A stretch of DNA of 64,000 bases from Stenotrophomonas nitritireducens (GTDB taxonomy: Bacteria; Pseudomonadota; Gammaproteobacteria; Xanthomonadales; Xanthomonadaceae): NCBI RefSeq assembly GCF_001700965.1, contig NZ_CP016756.1:3834501-3898500 (forward strand). Direction: 5' to 3'. Positions 26,941 through 38,043 of this stretch are shown here, piece by piece. Every line of letters starts with the position of its first letter. Within the stretch, counting starts at the first letter, position 1. The position numbers were made by a program, and so were the translations under genes. A model generated the notes under the pieces. It saw only the letters and a list, made by a program, of their open reading frames with translations. It was not told the origin of the DNA and made no database searches.

Positions 26941-27428
26941 GATGTTCTCCCTGATGACCCGGTGTCGGAGTTGCACCGACAGCTGCCGGGCGCTGGGCAT
27001 TGCTGCCCGATTGAGGTCATTGGGATACGCATGACACCGGCAAGAGTGTGCCGACGGTCGCGCGGGCTGCTGGCCGTGCCAGCAGTTTCCTACCCGTGCT
27101 GCCGTTGTCCCCTGTCGGCATGCAGCGCATGCCCGGAAGCATCATTGCAATCGCCCCGTCGACCGCATGCGCATATTCGGCAAGATTGAATTGTTTTTCA
27201 TATATGTGACGCATTTGGCTAATCGGGATGGCGGAGCCGGCGTGAAGACTGTTTTTCTTTGTCAGTATCCTTGGCGAGGACGGTAGCCCAGGGTGTCCAG
27301 GGGCGCGGCTTCGGATTGCAGGTTTCAGGCTGTGCGACAGGGGACTGCAGGCTGTTTTTGTGAATGGCCTGCAACGGATGGTCGGCTTCTGAAGCGCGTT
27401 CCTGTCGAGGGCGCGCAAAGGCTTTCAC
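26941..27428. promoter_or_regulatory. Divergent regulatory region between flp and the AraC gene
   Basis: This 488-base gap separates the minus-strand pilus operon from the plus-strand regulator gene. It must contain promoters for both. A palindrome CTGCTGGC-CGT-GCCAGCAG lies at 27067-27085. An AT-rich island (27181-27210, with TTGAATTGTTTTTCATATAT) is unlike the GC-rich surroundings and is the likeliest promoter or regulator-binding site. I find no confident -35/-10 pair. A 133-codon frame inside it resembles nothing I know. Confidence 0.45.
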
Positions 27429-28382
27429 ATGGATGCGGTTGTCGGCGGAAATGGTTTGAAGTCTTTTGATCTGGCGTCACTGAGTGGCACATTGCGCGTG
27501 TGCCATGTTGAGCTCGTGCTGCTTGATGACCAGCCGCCCTCGGCTTCAATCACGTCCTTTGTCCACGATCAGGCCCTGCTGTGCACCTTCGAAATCGGCG
27601 CACGCACCCGCGGCCGCTTCATGCTGCCGCTGGACTGGTGCCTGCTGGGCTGGCTGCAGTCGGTTGACCCACAGAGCAGCTGGTGCCACGGCGTGCCATT
27701 GCAGTCCGGCAACATCGTGTCGGTGATGCCGGAAGGCGTTACCGAATTCGCGCTCGGCGCGTGCAGCCGCGTCACCTTCGTGCTGGTGCCATTGAAGCGT
27801 TTTCAGGAGCGTGCGGCGGCGCAGCGGCTGGGTGGATTGGGCGATGAGTCGCTGGCTGTGCCGCTGTTGAGCCCGCGACCGCATGTGCCGCTGCAGGATT
27901 ACTACCAGGGTCTGCATGAGCGCATCCGCCAGGGGCAGGTGGGTGCCGACGAAATAAACGCAATGCTCGATGCGCATGTCAAAGAGGTTGTCACCAGCGG
28001 ACCACCCGAGCGCGGTGGTTGCAACCGAAGCCGCTGCGCCCGGTATCTCATCTTCCGCCGCGCCGAAGACATGATGTACGCCAACCTGCGCCGGCATATC
28101 TATATGCATGAACTGTGCGATGCCGCCGGTGTCAGCGAGCGCGCGCTGCGCTATGCCTTCGAGGAGCTTGTTGGTATTTCGCCGGTGCGCTATCTGTCGA
28201 TGTTGCGTCTGTGTGAAGCCTGCCGCAGCCTGTCCAGTGCCGATGCGGGCCGCAAATCGGTCAAGTCGATCGCGCTGAGTTGTGGCCTGTGGGATCTGTC
28301 GCGCTTTGCCGACAACTACCGCAAGGTATTTGGCGAGCTGCCCAGCGAAACGCTGATGCGTGGCACCTACAGCTCCGCCTGA
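27429..28382 (+). CDS. AraC-family transcriptional regulator
   Basis: This 317-residue regulator has an N-terminal sensing region without a recognisable ligand motif (about 1-190). The C-terminal AraC-type double helix-turn-helix (about 215-310) includes HELCDAAGVSERALRYAFEE, ISPVRYLSMLRL and GLWDLSRFADNYRKVFGELP. RCARYLIFRRAEDMMYANLR forms the linker. ATG 27429 has AAAGG eight bases before it. It lies between the divergent flp pilus operon and the adhesin gene 200 bases downstream, so it is a plausible regulator of either or both. This is inferred from position only. Confidence 0.88.
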   Translation: MDAVVGGNGLKSFDLASLSGTLRVCHVELVLLDDQPPSASITSFVHDQALLCTFEIGARTRGRFMLPLDWCLLGWLQSVDPQSSWCHGVPLQSGNIVSVMPEGVTEFALGACSRVTFVLVPLKRFQERAAAQRLGGLGDESLAVPLLSPRPHVPLQDYYQGLHERIRQGQVGADEINAMLDAHVKEVVTSGPPERGGCNRSRCARYLIFRRAEDMMYANLRRHIYMHELCDAAGVSERALRYAFEELVGISPVRYLSMLRLCEACRSLSSADAGRKSVKSIALSCGLWDLSRFADNYRKVFGELPSETLMRGTYSSA

Positions 28383-28542
28383 TGGCGGCAGAGTGTGATG
28401 GGCATCAAGGCCGCACACACGATTGCCGATTACGTGCATCGGCGTGCCGTTAACGGGCAACGGTTTGCCAAATCGACGTAGTGCTGTGCCGGATGCGGGT
28501 AAGTGGCGGGGCGCGGCGGCGCTGTACTGGCCTCACAGAGAG

Positions 28543-28566
28543 AACCCCTCCACGCCTGGTGGGGTT
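28543..28566 (+). promoter_or_regulatory. 5' leader hairpin of the adhesin gene
   Basis: AACCCCTCCA and TGGTGGGGTT pair around a CGCC loop with one T-T mismatch. The hairpin ends 5 bases before the GGAGG ribosome-binding site (28572-28576) of the autotransporter gene. It could stabilise the leader or affect ribosome access; nothing shows which. Confidence 0.4.
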
Positions 28567-28582
28567 GAGCTGGAGGCCCCAA

Positions 28583-31500
28583 ATGAACCGCATCTATCGG
28601 CTGGTATGGAACCGCACCCTGAATGCATTTGTGGTGGGGTCGGAGTTGGCCAGTGCGCAAGGCAAGCGCTCAGGTCCGCAGAAGCTTTCGCCACTGGGGT
28701 CCTGGACCCTGGCCGCGCTGGGCAGCGCCATTGCGCTGGCCATGGCCGGGCCCGCAGCGGCAACCGACGCCAAGCTGGCCGACCTGCAGGATCTGGTCGC
28801 CAAGTACAGCAATACCGACGCGCAGCAGATCATCGCCACCACGCTGCCCGCCGTGAATGCCGGCGCCTCGCTCAATGCCTCGGTCACGCTTCCGTCCTTG
28901 CTGCAGTTGGATGGCTCGGCGGCAGTCACGCTCAAGCCGCCGGTCGCCTCAGCACCGGCTGCCGCACGCGCGCAGCTCGGCGTACGCGCGGCATTGCCGG
29001 CGCTGCGTCCACACGCCCCGGCGAGCACGCCGGCAGCGGCGTTGGCCGTGGTTGCCGATGCCGCGTTGGCGGTAAAACCGCTGGCCGCATCGGCCAATGC
29101 AACGGTGACCGCGACCGTAGGGCCGCTCTCCGGCCCCGGCGCAGGCCTGCAAGGCCTTGCCGCGGTACTGCTGCCGGGCAAGGAGGAGGGCGGTAGTCCC
29201 CTGCACGGCACCTTGGTTTCAACGGCCAGCGCGGTCAAGGAATTGACCGGCGAAGTACTGACCGGCCAGCCGCTGGCGGCGGTGCACACGCTGGGCGGGC
29301 ATGCCGGTGCGACCGTAGGATCGCTCACCGAGCACGTGGGTGGCAGTGTTGCCGGCCTGGCTGGTGCGTTGTTGCCGGGCAGCCAGGAGGGCGGCAATCC
29401 CCTGCATGGCACCCTGGTTTCAACTGTCGGCGCGGTCAAGGAGTTGACCGGTGAAGTGCTCACCGGCCAGCCGCTGGCGGCGGTGCACACGCTGGGCGGG
29501 CATGCCGATGCGACCGTAGGATCGCTCACCGAACATGTGGGTGGCAGTGTTGCCGGCCTGGCCGGTGCGTTGTTGCCGGGCAGCCAGGAAGGCGGCAATC
29601 CCCTGCATGGCACCCTGGTTTCAACCGTCGGCGCGGTCAAGGAGTTGACCGGCGAAGTGCTCACCGGCCAGCCGCTGGCGGCGGTGCACACGCTGGGCGG
29701 GCATGCCGGTGCGACCGTCGGATCGCTCACCGAACACGTGGGTGGCAGTGTCGCCGGTCTGACAGGTGCGTTGTTGCCGGGCAGCCAGGAGGGCGGCAGT
29801 CCCCTGCAGAGCACCTTGGTGTCAACGGCGGGCGCGGTCAAAGAGTTGAGTGGCGAAGTGCTGGCTGGGCAACCGGTAGCTGCGGTGCAGACGCTCACCT
29901 CGCATGCCGGTACGACCGTGACATCGCTTACCCAGCAGGTGGGTGGCGGTGTGGCCGGCCTGACCGGCGCGTTGTTGCCGGGCGGCCAGGCAGGTAGCAA
30001 TCCGGTACGCGGTGTCGTGACCGGCGCGGTGGGTGCGGTCGAAGACCTGACCGGTGGGGTTGTCAAAGGAACCGGCCTGGGTGGAGTGGTGAATGGCCTG
30101 GCCAACGGTGTGGCGCCGGTGCTGGATGGTGTTGGTGGCCTGCTGGGTGCCGTGGTCGGCGGCGTGACCGGATCGAGCACCTTGGGTACCGGCGTCACCG
30201 GCACGGTGGGCGCGCTGACCGGTGGGCTGAAGGACACCAACGGTGCGCTGGCCGATGGCGACGTCACAGGCACCGTGCAGAACCTGCTGGGTACGGTAGA
30301 TACCACCGCCTCGACGCTGCTCGGCGCTACCGGCAATACGCTCGGTGGCATCACCGGGTCCGGTTCAGGAGTGACTGGCGTGACCGGTACCCTGAGCGGT
30401 GTCATCGGTGGTGTGACCGGCGGGCTGTCGAACGTGGTGGGTGGCTTGACCGGCAACCCGGTCATACCCAGTGCGGCGCCGCCCGCCGCGCCCGGCCCGT
30501 CAGGTTTGATCGTCGGCAACGGTGGGCTGGTGGGCTCGGTGGACCAGCTGGTAGGCCCTTCGGTGGCCACGCTGCTCGGGGCCAGGCCCTATATCCAGAA
30601 CGGCAGCCTGAAGGTCAACAGCGTCAATGTGATGCAGACCTATTCGGAAGTGCAGCTGGTGGGGCTGCCGGTGGTGAATCTCAGTCCGGTGGGCTCTGTG
30701 TTGGATGGGCTGGGTGGCTTGGCCACCGGCAGTGACTCGCATCTGACCCTGATTGGTGGTGTCACCTCCGACAGCTACATCACCAACATCAACAACGGCG
30801 ACCCGGGCGGCCTGCTGGGTCTGGTGCTGCCGGACGGCGCGCCCGCTTGGGCTTCGGAGTGCCTCAACGTGCTGGGTGCGGTGACCGCCAAGTGCTGGGC
30901 TGTTCCTGCGGCGCAGGATTACCAGGTGTTGATCGGCGATGGCGCCTTCGCCAATGGTTCAAAGGAAGTCGTGATCGGCAGCAATGCCGAGCATCGGCTG
31001 GCCGCGCAGACCGCCGACCAGGTATTCGTCGACGCCGCGGGCGGCAAGACCGGCGTTCCCACTGCCGATTACGACGCGCGCCAAGGTCACTCGGTGGTGG
31101 TGGGCGACAGCGCCAAGGGCACCGCCAATGCGCAGACCCTGCTCGGTGCCGGGGCAACCTCGGACAAGGCCAATAGCGTGGCGCTGGGCTACAAATCCGA
31201 TGCCGCGCGCGGTGGCCAGGACAACTACACCGCCTTCGGCCTGACCGCCGCACAGACCTCAATCGGCGAAGTGGCGGTGGGTTCGACCGGACGCGAGCGC
31301 CAGATCACCCATGTCGCCGCCGGCAGCCTGGACACCGACGCGGTGAACGTCAAACAGCTGCGCGGTGCGTTGGACCAGATCGATGACCTGGGGCTGGCCG
31401 CGGTGGTCTATGACGAAGACGCCAATGGCGTCGTCAACTACAGCAAGGTAACCCTAGGCGGTGGCCAGGCCGCCAACGGCACGCTGCTGGCGAATGTGGC

Positions 31501-32908
31501 GGGCGGTGCGGTTGCCGCAGGCAGCATGGAGGCGGTCAATGGGGGCCAGCTGTTTGGACTGGGCAGCTCGATGGCGACCACTCTGGGGGGCGGCGCAACG
31601 TTCAATGGTGGCGTGCTCGGTGTTCCCAGTTACCAGATCAACAGCATCGGTGTGCTTGGCACCGCCTCGCTGCAGCCGTACGCGAACATCGGCAACGCCT
31701 TCAGTTCGATCAGCGATTCGCTGCTCAACCTGAGCAACCTGCTGCCGCGCAGCGTCCCCGGTGGCAGTGATCCGCTGGCGGTGCGTTACACCGCAGATGG
31801 TGCGGGCAACCCCACCAACCAGGTCCGCCTGAACGGTGATGGCAGCGGTGCGGCGGTGGCCTTGGGCAATGTCGCCAATGGCAGTGTGGTCAGCGGCAGC
31901 CTGGATGCGATCAACGGCGGCCAGCTGGCCACCACCAACGCCGCGCTGGCCTCCACCATCGGCGGCACTCTGCAATACAACAGCAGCACCGGGCAGTGGA
32001 GTGCAGCCAGCTTCAACATCACCTCGATCAACAGCGGCGGTGCTGCCACCCAGCAGACGTTCGGCAATGTCACCGATGCATTTGCGGCAATGGACAACTC
32101 CATCGTCAACGTCAACAACCGCATCGACAACATCCAGAACGGTGGCGCCGGCAACGCCTACTTCGCGGTCAACTCGACCAAGCCGGCGGCCTCGGCTACC
32201 GGCCAGGACAGCGTGGCCGCAGGCCCGCAGGCAACCGCCAGTGGCAACCAGGCCGTGGCCATCGGTGATGGCGCCAACGCATCGGCAGCCGGCAGCGTAG
32301 CGCTGGGCGCCGGCTCGGTGGCCGACCGTGCCAATGCCGTGTCGGTGGGGGCGGCCGGTGCCGAGCGCCAGATCACCAATGTGGGCGACGGCAGCCAGGC
32401 CACCGATGCGGTGAACCTGCGCCAGCTGCAGGCATCGCAGCAGGGCACGGTGCGCTATGACCAGAACACCGATGGCAGCACCAACTACAGCAGCGTGACG
32501 ATGGGGCGCCCGGGCACCAGCACGGTGATCCACAACGTGGGCACCGGCGTGGCGCCGACCGACGCGGTCAACGTGGCGCAGCTCAACAAGGGCATGGGGG
32601 AGGTCATGGATTGGTCAAAGAACTACACCGATCAACGTTTCAACGATGTCAGCCGCGACATGAAGCGGATCGACGACCGCGCCTCGGCCGGTGTCGCATC
32701 GGCGATGGCGATGGCCGGTCTGCCGCAGCCGACCGAGGCAGGTCGACGCATGGCCTCGATGGCGGCCAGCACCTTCCACGGCGAATCGAGCATGGCCGTG
32801 GGTGTGTCCGGCGTGACCGACGGTGGTCGCTGGATCTACAAGCTCAGCGGCTCGGCCAATACCCGCGGTGATGGCGGGGTGACCGTGGGTGCCGGCTTCC
32901 AGTGGTGA
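28583..32908 (+). CDS. Trimeric autotransporter adhesin (YadA/Hia type)
   Basis: This surface adhesin of 1441 residues starts at ATG 28583, after GGAGG. The start opens the extended signal peptide MNRIYRLVWNRTLNAFVVGS, and cleavage is expected after Ala 60. Residues about 197-464 hold four 67-residue repeats. A Gly/Val/Thr-rich stretch follows to about 630. A head region then contains YadA-like repeats and neck motifs (RERQITHVAAGSLDTDAVNV, AERQITNVGDGSQATDAVNL, GTGVAPTDAVNVAQLN). The C-terminal coiled stalk and four-strand YadA anchor end in GAGFQW. Like its family it should form a homotrimer exposed on the cell surface. It is followed by a TpgA-like gene. Confidence 0.93.
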   Translation: MNRIYRLVWNRTLNAFVVGSELASAQGKRSGPQKLSPLGSWTLAALGSAIALAMAGPAAATDAKLADLQDLVAKYSNTDAQQIIATTLPAVNAGASLNASVTLPSLLQLDGSAAVTLKPPVASAPAAARAQLGVRAALPALRPHAPASTPAAALAVVADAALAVKPLAASANATVTATVGPLSGPGAGLQGLAAVLLPGKEEGGSPLHGTLVSTASAVKELTGEVLTGQPLAAVHTLGGHAGATVGSLTEHVGGSVAGLAGALLPGSQEGGNPLHGTLVSTVGAVKELTGEVLTGQPLAAVHTLGGHADATVGSLTEHVGGSVAGLAGALLPGSQEGGNPLHGTLVSTVGAVKELTGEVLTGQPLAAVHTLGGHAGATVGSLTEHVGGSVAGLTGALLPGSQEGGSPLQSTLVSTAGAVKELSGEVLAGQPVAAVQTLTSHAGTTVTSLTQQVGGGVAGLTGALLPGGQAGSNPVRGVVTGAVGAVEDLTGGVVKGTGLGGVVNGLANGVAPVLDGVGGLLGAVVGGVTGSSTLGTGVTGTVGALTGGLKDTNGALADGDVTGTVQNLLGTVDTTASTLLGATGNTLGGITGSGSGVTGVTGTLSGVIGGVTGGLSNVVGGLTGNPVIPSAAPPAAPGPSGLIVGNGGLVGSVDQLVGPSVATLLGARPYIQNGSLKVNSVNVMQTYSEVQLVGLPVVNLSPVGSVLDGLGGLATGSDSHLTLIGGVTSDSYITNINNGDPGGLLGLVLPDGAPAWASECLNVLGAVTAKCWAVPAAQDYQVLIGDGAFANGSKEVVIGSNAEHRLAAQTADQVFVDAAGGKTGVPTADYDARQGHSVVVGDSAKGTANAQTLLGAGATSDKANSVALGYKSDAARGGQDNYTAFGLTAAQTSIGEVAVGSTGRERQITHVAAGSLDTDAVNVKQLRGALDQIDDLGLAAVVYDEDANGVVNYSKVTLGGGQAANGTLLANVAGGAVAAGSMEAVNGGQLFGLGSSMATTLGGGATFNGGVLGVPSYQINSIGVLGTASLQPYANIGNAFSSISDSLLNLSNLLPRSVPGGSDPLAVRYTADGAGNPTNQVRLNGDGSGAAVALGNVANGSVVSGSLDAINGGQLATTNAALASTIGGTLQYNSSTGQWSAASFNITSINSGGAATQQTFGNVTDAFAAMDNSIVNVNNRIDNIQNGGAGNAYFAVNSTKPAASATGQDSVAAGPQATASGNQAVAIGDGANASAAGSVALGAGSVADRANAVSVGAAGAERQITNVGDGSQATDAVNLRQLQASQQGTVRYDQNTDGSTNYSSVTMGRPGTSTVIHNVGTGVAPTDAVNVAQLNKGMGEVMDWSKNYTDQRFNDVSRDMKRIDDRASAGVASAMAMAGLPQPTEAGRRMASMAASTFHGESSMAVGVSGVTDGGRWIYKLSGSANTRGDGGVTVGAGFQW
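29171..29974 (+). repeat. 201-bp tandem repeat inside the adhesin gene (four units)
   Basis: The sequence CTGCCGGGC/TTGCCGGGC recurs at 29171, 29372, 29573, 29774 and 29975, exactly 201 bases apart. Each unit encodes 67 residues that include GTLVST, VKELTGEVLTGQPLAAVHTL and VGSLTEHVGGSVAGL. Units 1-3 are nearly identical at the DNA level; the fourth has diverged. The period is a multiple of three, so gain or loss of a unit keeps the frame. Confidence 0.95.
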
Positions 32909-32960
32909 TTGGCGGCTGCACTTCGCAGGCAGGCAACCATGGCAACGCATCGAGGACGCT

Positions 32961-33746
32961 ATGAACACCAAATGGACCGTGCTGGCTTTGCTGGCAACCC
33001 TGGCCGCCTGTGGCAAAGCGCAGGCGCGCGATGAATTCCCGGACCCGGCGCGTGCCTACCCGGCCGGCGGCACCTACGTGAACCTGGACAACCTGCGGCA
33101 GTACGCGCCGGGCATGAACAAACGCCAGATCCAGTCGTTGTTGGGTACACCGCAGTTCAATGAAGGTTTGTGGGGGGTGCGGGAGTGGAACTACGTATTC
33201 AATTTTCGGCGTTCTGTTGGGGCCGCGCCGATCCAATGCCAGTTCCAGGTCCGGTTCGATGCGGAAGGCGTTGCCAACGGCCAGGCGTGGCAACCAGCAA
33301 GCTGCGCCGCATTGCTGGAGCCGGCTCCCGCACCACCCGCACCAACGCCGCCTCCGCCGCCACCGCCCCCGGAGGTGGTGGCGCCGCTGCGCATCTCGGC
33401 CGACGCACTGTTCGCCTTCGACAGCGCGGATCTGTCAGCTGTGGGCCGCCAGCGCCTGGACGCGCTTTTGCAGCAGCTCAGGGACGGCGCCGCGCAGGCC
33501 TCGCTCACCATCATCGGCTACACCGACCGCATCGGCGCCGACGCCTACAACCTGGAGCTGTCCAGGCGGCGCGCCAATAGCGTGCGTGACTATCTGGTCG
33601 GGCAGGGCATACCGGCAGCCGCCTTGCACGCGGAAGGCCGCGGCAACAGCGCGCCGCTGGTGGGCTGCGAACAGGTCAGCGGAGCGGCGCTGGTGGATTG
33701 CCTGGCGCCCAACCGCCGCGTGGAGATTGCCGGTATCGGCGCATAG
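32961..33746 (+). CDS. TpgA-like lipoprotein: BamE-like (SmpA/OmlA) plus OmpA-like peptidoglycan-binding domain
   Basis: This 261-residue lipoprotein has the lipobox LAAC with Cys 17. Residues about 38-115 resemble the SmpA/OmlA (BamE) fold, with LRQYAPGMNKRQIQSLLGTP. A Pro-rich linker (121-138) leads to an OmpA-like domain (143-258) with GYTDRIGADAYNLELSRRRA. Asp 189 and Arg 204 match the pair that binds diaminopimelate in OmpA. This domain order is that of Acinetobacter TpgA, which anchors a trimeric autotransporter to peptidoglycan. The gene starts 52 bases after the adhesin stop, in line with that role. ATG 32961 has GAGG before it. Confidence 0.88.
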   Translation: MNTKWTVLALLATLAACGKAQARDEFPDPARAYPAGGTYVNLDNLRQYAPGMNKRQIQSLLGTPQFNEGLWGVREWNYVFNFRRSVGAAPIQCQFQVRFDAEGVANGQAWQPASCAALLEPAPAPPAPTPPPPPPPPEVVAPLRISADALFAFDSADLSAVGRQRLDALLQQLRDGAAQASLTIIGYTDRIGADAYNLELSRRRANSVRDYLVGQGIPAAALHAEGRGNSAPLVGCEQVSGAALVDCLAPNRRVEIAGIGA

Positions 33747-33852
33747 GGCAGCTCTGCAGCCGGCGAACGGTGCGATTGTCGCGCGCAGCGTTCACAATGG
33801 CCGCCGGTAGTCGTGGCAGCTGTGCCCCGGCCAGAGCGGGGCAAGGTGTGCG

Positions 33853-34458
33853 GTGGTGAAGCAGAAAAGGTGGGTGGCATGGACCGGGCCGGTAGCGGCG
33901 GTGGTTTTCATCGTGGCGGTGGGCGTATTTGGTGCGCAGCTGCCGGGCTATGACCAGTTGCTGCATCCGGTGTCGTTGCTGGGCGCGCGCGGAATTCCCA
34001 ATGGCATGGTCTTCAGCGTGCTGGGCTTCGTGGTGCCGGGCCTGCTGGCGGCCGTCGCCGCGCTGGAACTGATCCTGCGCATGCCGGCAAGCGCGCCGCG
34101 GCCGTTGCGGGTCGGTGGGCAGATGCTGCTGCTGGCCGCCCTGGCGTTTGCCGCGATGGGCCTGTTTCCGTTGGACGTGGACGATATCGAGAACCGCGCC
34201 AGCCAGTTCCACGCCAGCGCCTGGTTGCTGTGGCTGCTGGCGTTCAGTGCGGCGGCCGTCGCGTTGCGGTTTGGCGCTGCCAAGGCCAGTGGCTGGCGTG
34301 CGCTGTCGACCCTGACCGTGGTCTGTGCGCTGTGGGTTGTCTGCAGTGCATTCCTGTTCGAGATCGCGATGCCGGTGGCCATGGCGCAACGCCTGGCATT
34401 CCTGGGCTGGCTGCTGTGGTTGCTGGTAGCACCACGGCTGGCGCCAGCGCGCAGCTGA
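33853..34458 (+). CDS. DUF998 family membrane protein
   Basis: This 201-residue protein has six hydrophobic segments and short loops, for example VAAVVFIVAVGVFGAQLPG, GLLAAVAALELIL, LLLAALAFAAMGLFP and LAFLGWLLWLLVA. The motif LGARGIPNGMVFSVLGFVVPG and the FPLD near the middle fit DUF998, a family of inner-membrane proteins without known function. It starts at GTG 33853 with a second GTG next to it, and no clear ribosome-binding site is seen. The gene is separated by about 100 bases from the TpgA-like gene and probably has its own promoter. Confidence 0.8.
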   Translation: MVKQKRWVAWTGPVAAVVFIVAVGVFGAQLPGYDQLLHPVSLLGARGIPNGMVFSVLGFVVPGLLAAVAALELILRMPASAPRPLRVGGQMLLLAALAFAAMGLFPLDVDDIENRASQFHASAWLLWLLAFSAAAVALRFGAAKASGWRALSTLTVVCALWVVCSAFLFEIAMPVAMAQRLAFLGWLLWLLVAPRLAPARS

Positions 34459-34469
34459 GCGGGTTGTTA

Positions 34470-34496
34470 TGCCGGCAGAACAGGGGGCTGCCGGCA
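34470..34496 (+). terminator. Strong hairpin after the DUF998 gene
   Basis: TGCCGGCAG and CTGCCGGCA form a perfect 9-bp stem around a 9-base loop, 12 bases after the DUF998 stop. There is no T-run directly behind it. It may end DUF998 transcripts or belong to the leuS leader. Confidence 0.5.
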
Positions 34497-34621
34497 CCGG
34501 CGCCGCGCAAGCCCCGCGCAGATGCAGTTTCTGCGGAAAGTCGGCTTTTTTAAAAGCTCTATATTTCAATGACCTGCGGGTTTTCGATGGCGCAGGTAGG
34601 GGCTTGATTGGAGTGCAATGA

Positions 34622-37309
<2,688 letters not shown>

Positions 37310-37400
37310 GCCGCAGCGGGTATCTCAAGCGCTGTTCACGCGGCATCAGGCAGGCTTGCTGCCTGTTGCCGCCCCCGGCCGGCTCCTCCAGACTGTGTGC

Positions 37401-38000
37401 ATGACTCGATACCTGACTGCCCTGATCCTTGCCGCCAGCCTCACCGGTTGCGGCTTCCATCTGCGTAACAAGCTCGCGCTGCCTGCCGATATGCCGGCGG
37501 TGCAGGTGGATTCGACGGTGCGTTACAGCGAACTGATAAAGCTGCTCAACCGTGGCCTGCGCGCTTCCGGCGCAACGGTGCTCGAAGACGGCGACACGCT
37601 GGCGGCCGCCGGCAAGCCGTCCGGGGCAGCGCGCCTGCAGATCCGTTCCGAGCGCTGGGGTGACCTGCCCATCGCCATCGACGCCCAGGGCCGTGCCCAG
37701 GAATACAGCCTGCGCTACGCGGTGGTGTTCATGTTCACCCGCCCCGATGGCAGCGTGATCGTGCCGGAGCAGGCGGTGGAACTGTCGCGTGACTACGTGT
37801 CGCCGCCGCAGGACGCCACCGGTACCACCACCGAGCGCGAAATCCTCGCCGACGAACTGCGTCGCGAGATGTCGGCCTCGATCCTGCGCCGCATCGACAG
37901 CGTGGTCCGCGCCGATCTGAACAAGGCCCTGCACGCACCCAAGCCGGCCGAAGGTGCTGCCGCGCCGGTGCCTGCGCAGGATGCCGGTGGGCTGCGCTGA
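37401..38000 (+). CDS. lptE: LPS assembly lipoprotein LptE
   Basis: This 199-residue outer-membrane lipoprotein forms the plug of the LptD-LptE lipopolysaccharide translocon. The lipobox SLTGC places the lipidated Cys at 17, followed by the typical GFHLRN. The body shows ARLQIRSERWGDLPIAIDAQ and YSLRYAVVFMFTRPDGSVI, and ends in an acidic to Pro/Ala-rich tail. ATG 37401 starts the signal peptide; a longer in-frame start overlaps leuS and is rejected. The order leuS-lptE-holA is conserved in gammaproteobacteria. Confidence 0.93.
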   Translation: MTRYLTALILAASLTGCGFHLRNKLALPADMPAVQVDSTVRYSELIKLLNRGLRASGATVLEDGDTLAAAGKPSGAARLQIRSERWGDLPIAIDAQGRAQEYSLRYAVVFMFTRPDGSVIVPEQAVELSRDYVSPPQDATGTTTEREILADELRREMSASILRRIDSVVRADLNKALHAPKPAEGAAAPVPAQDAGGLR

Positions 38001-38043
38001 GTTGGCGCCGCTGCGCGCTGCACGGCCACGGCAGGCCTGAGCG

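Noticed and set aside
27017..27418. Minus-strand frame of 133 codons upstream of flp
   Set aside because: No family, no good ribosome-binding site, and it fills the divergent regulatory region.
28399..28481. Small plus-strand frame starting MGIKAAHT between the AraC gene and the adhesin
   Set aside because: Only 27 codons, weak ribosome-binding site, and no similarity I can name.
29171..29974. Possible CRISPR-like direct repeats
   Set aside because: The 201-bp units are coding, contiguous and without spacers.
28594..30570. Minus-strand frame of 658 codons
   Set aside because: It is antisense to the adhesin repeat region, is made of Pro/Thr/Ser low-complexity sequence and carries no domain. 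The plus strand has signal peptide, repeats and anchor.
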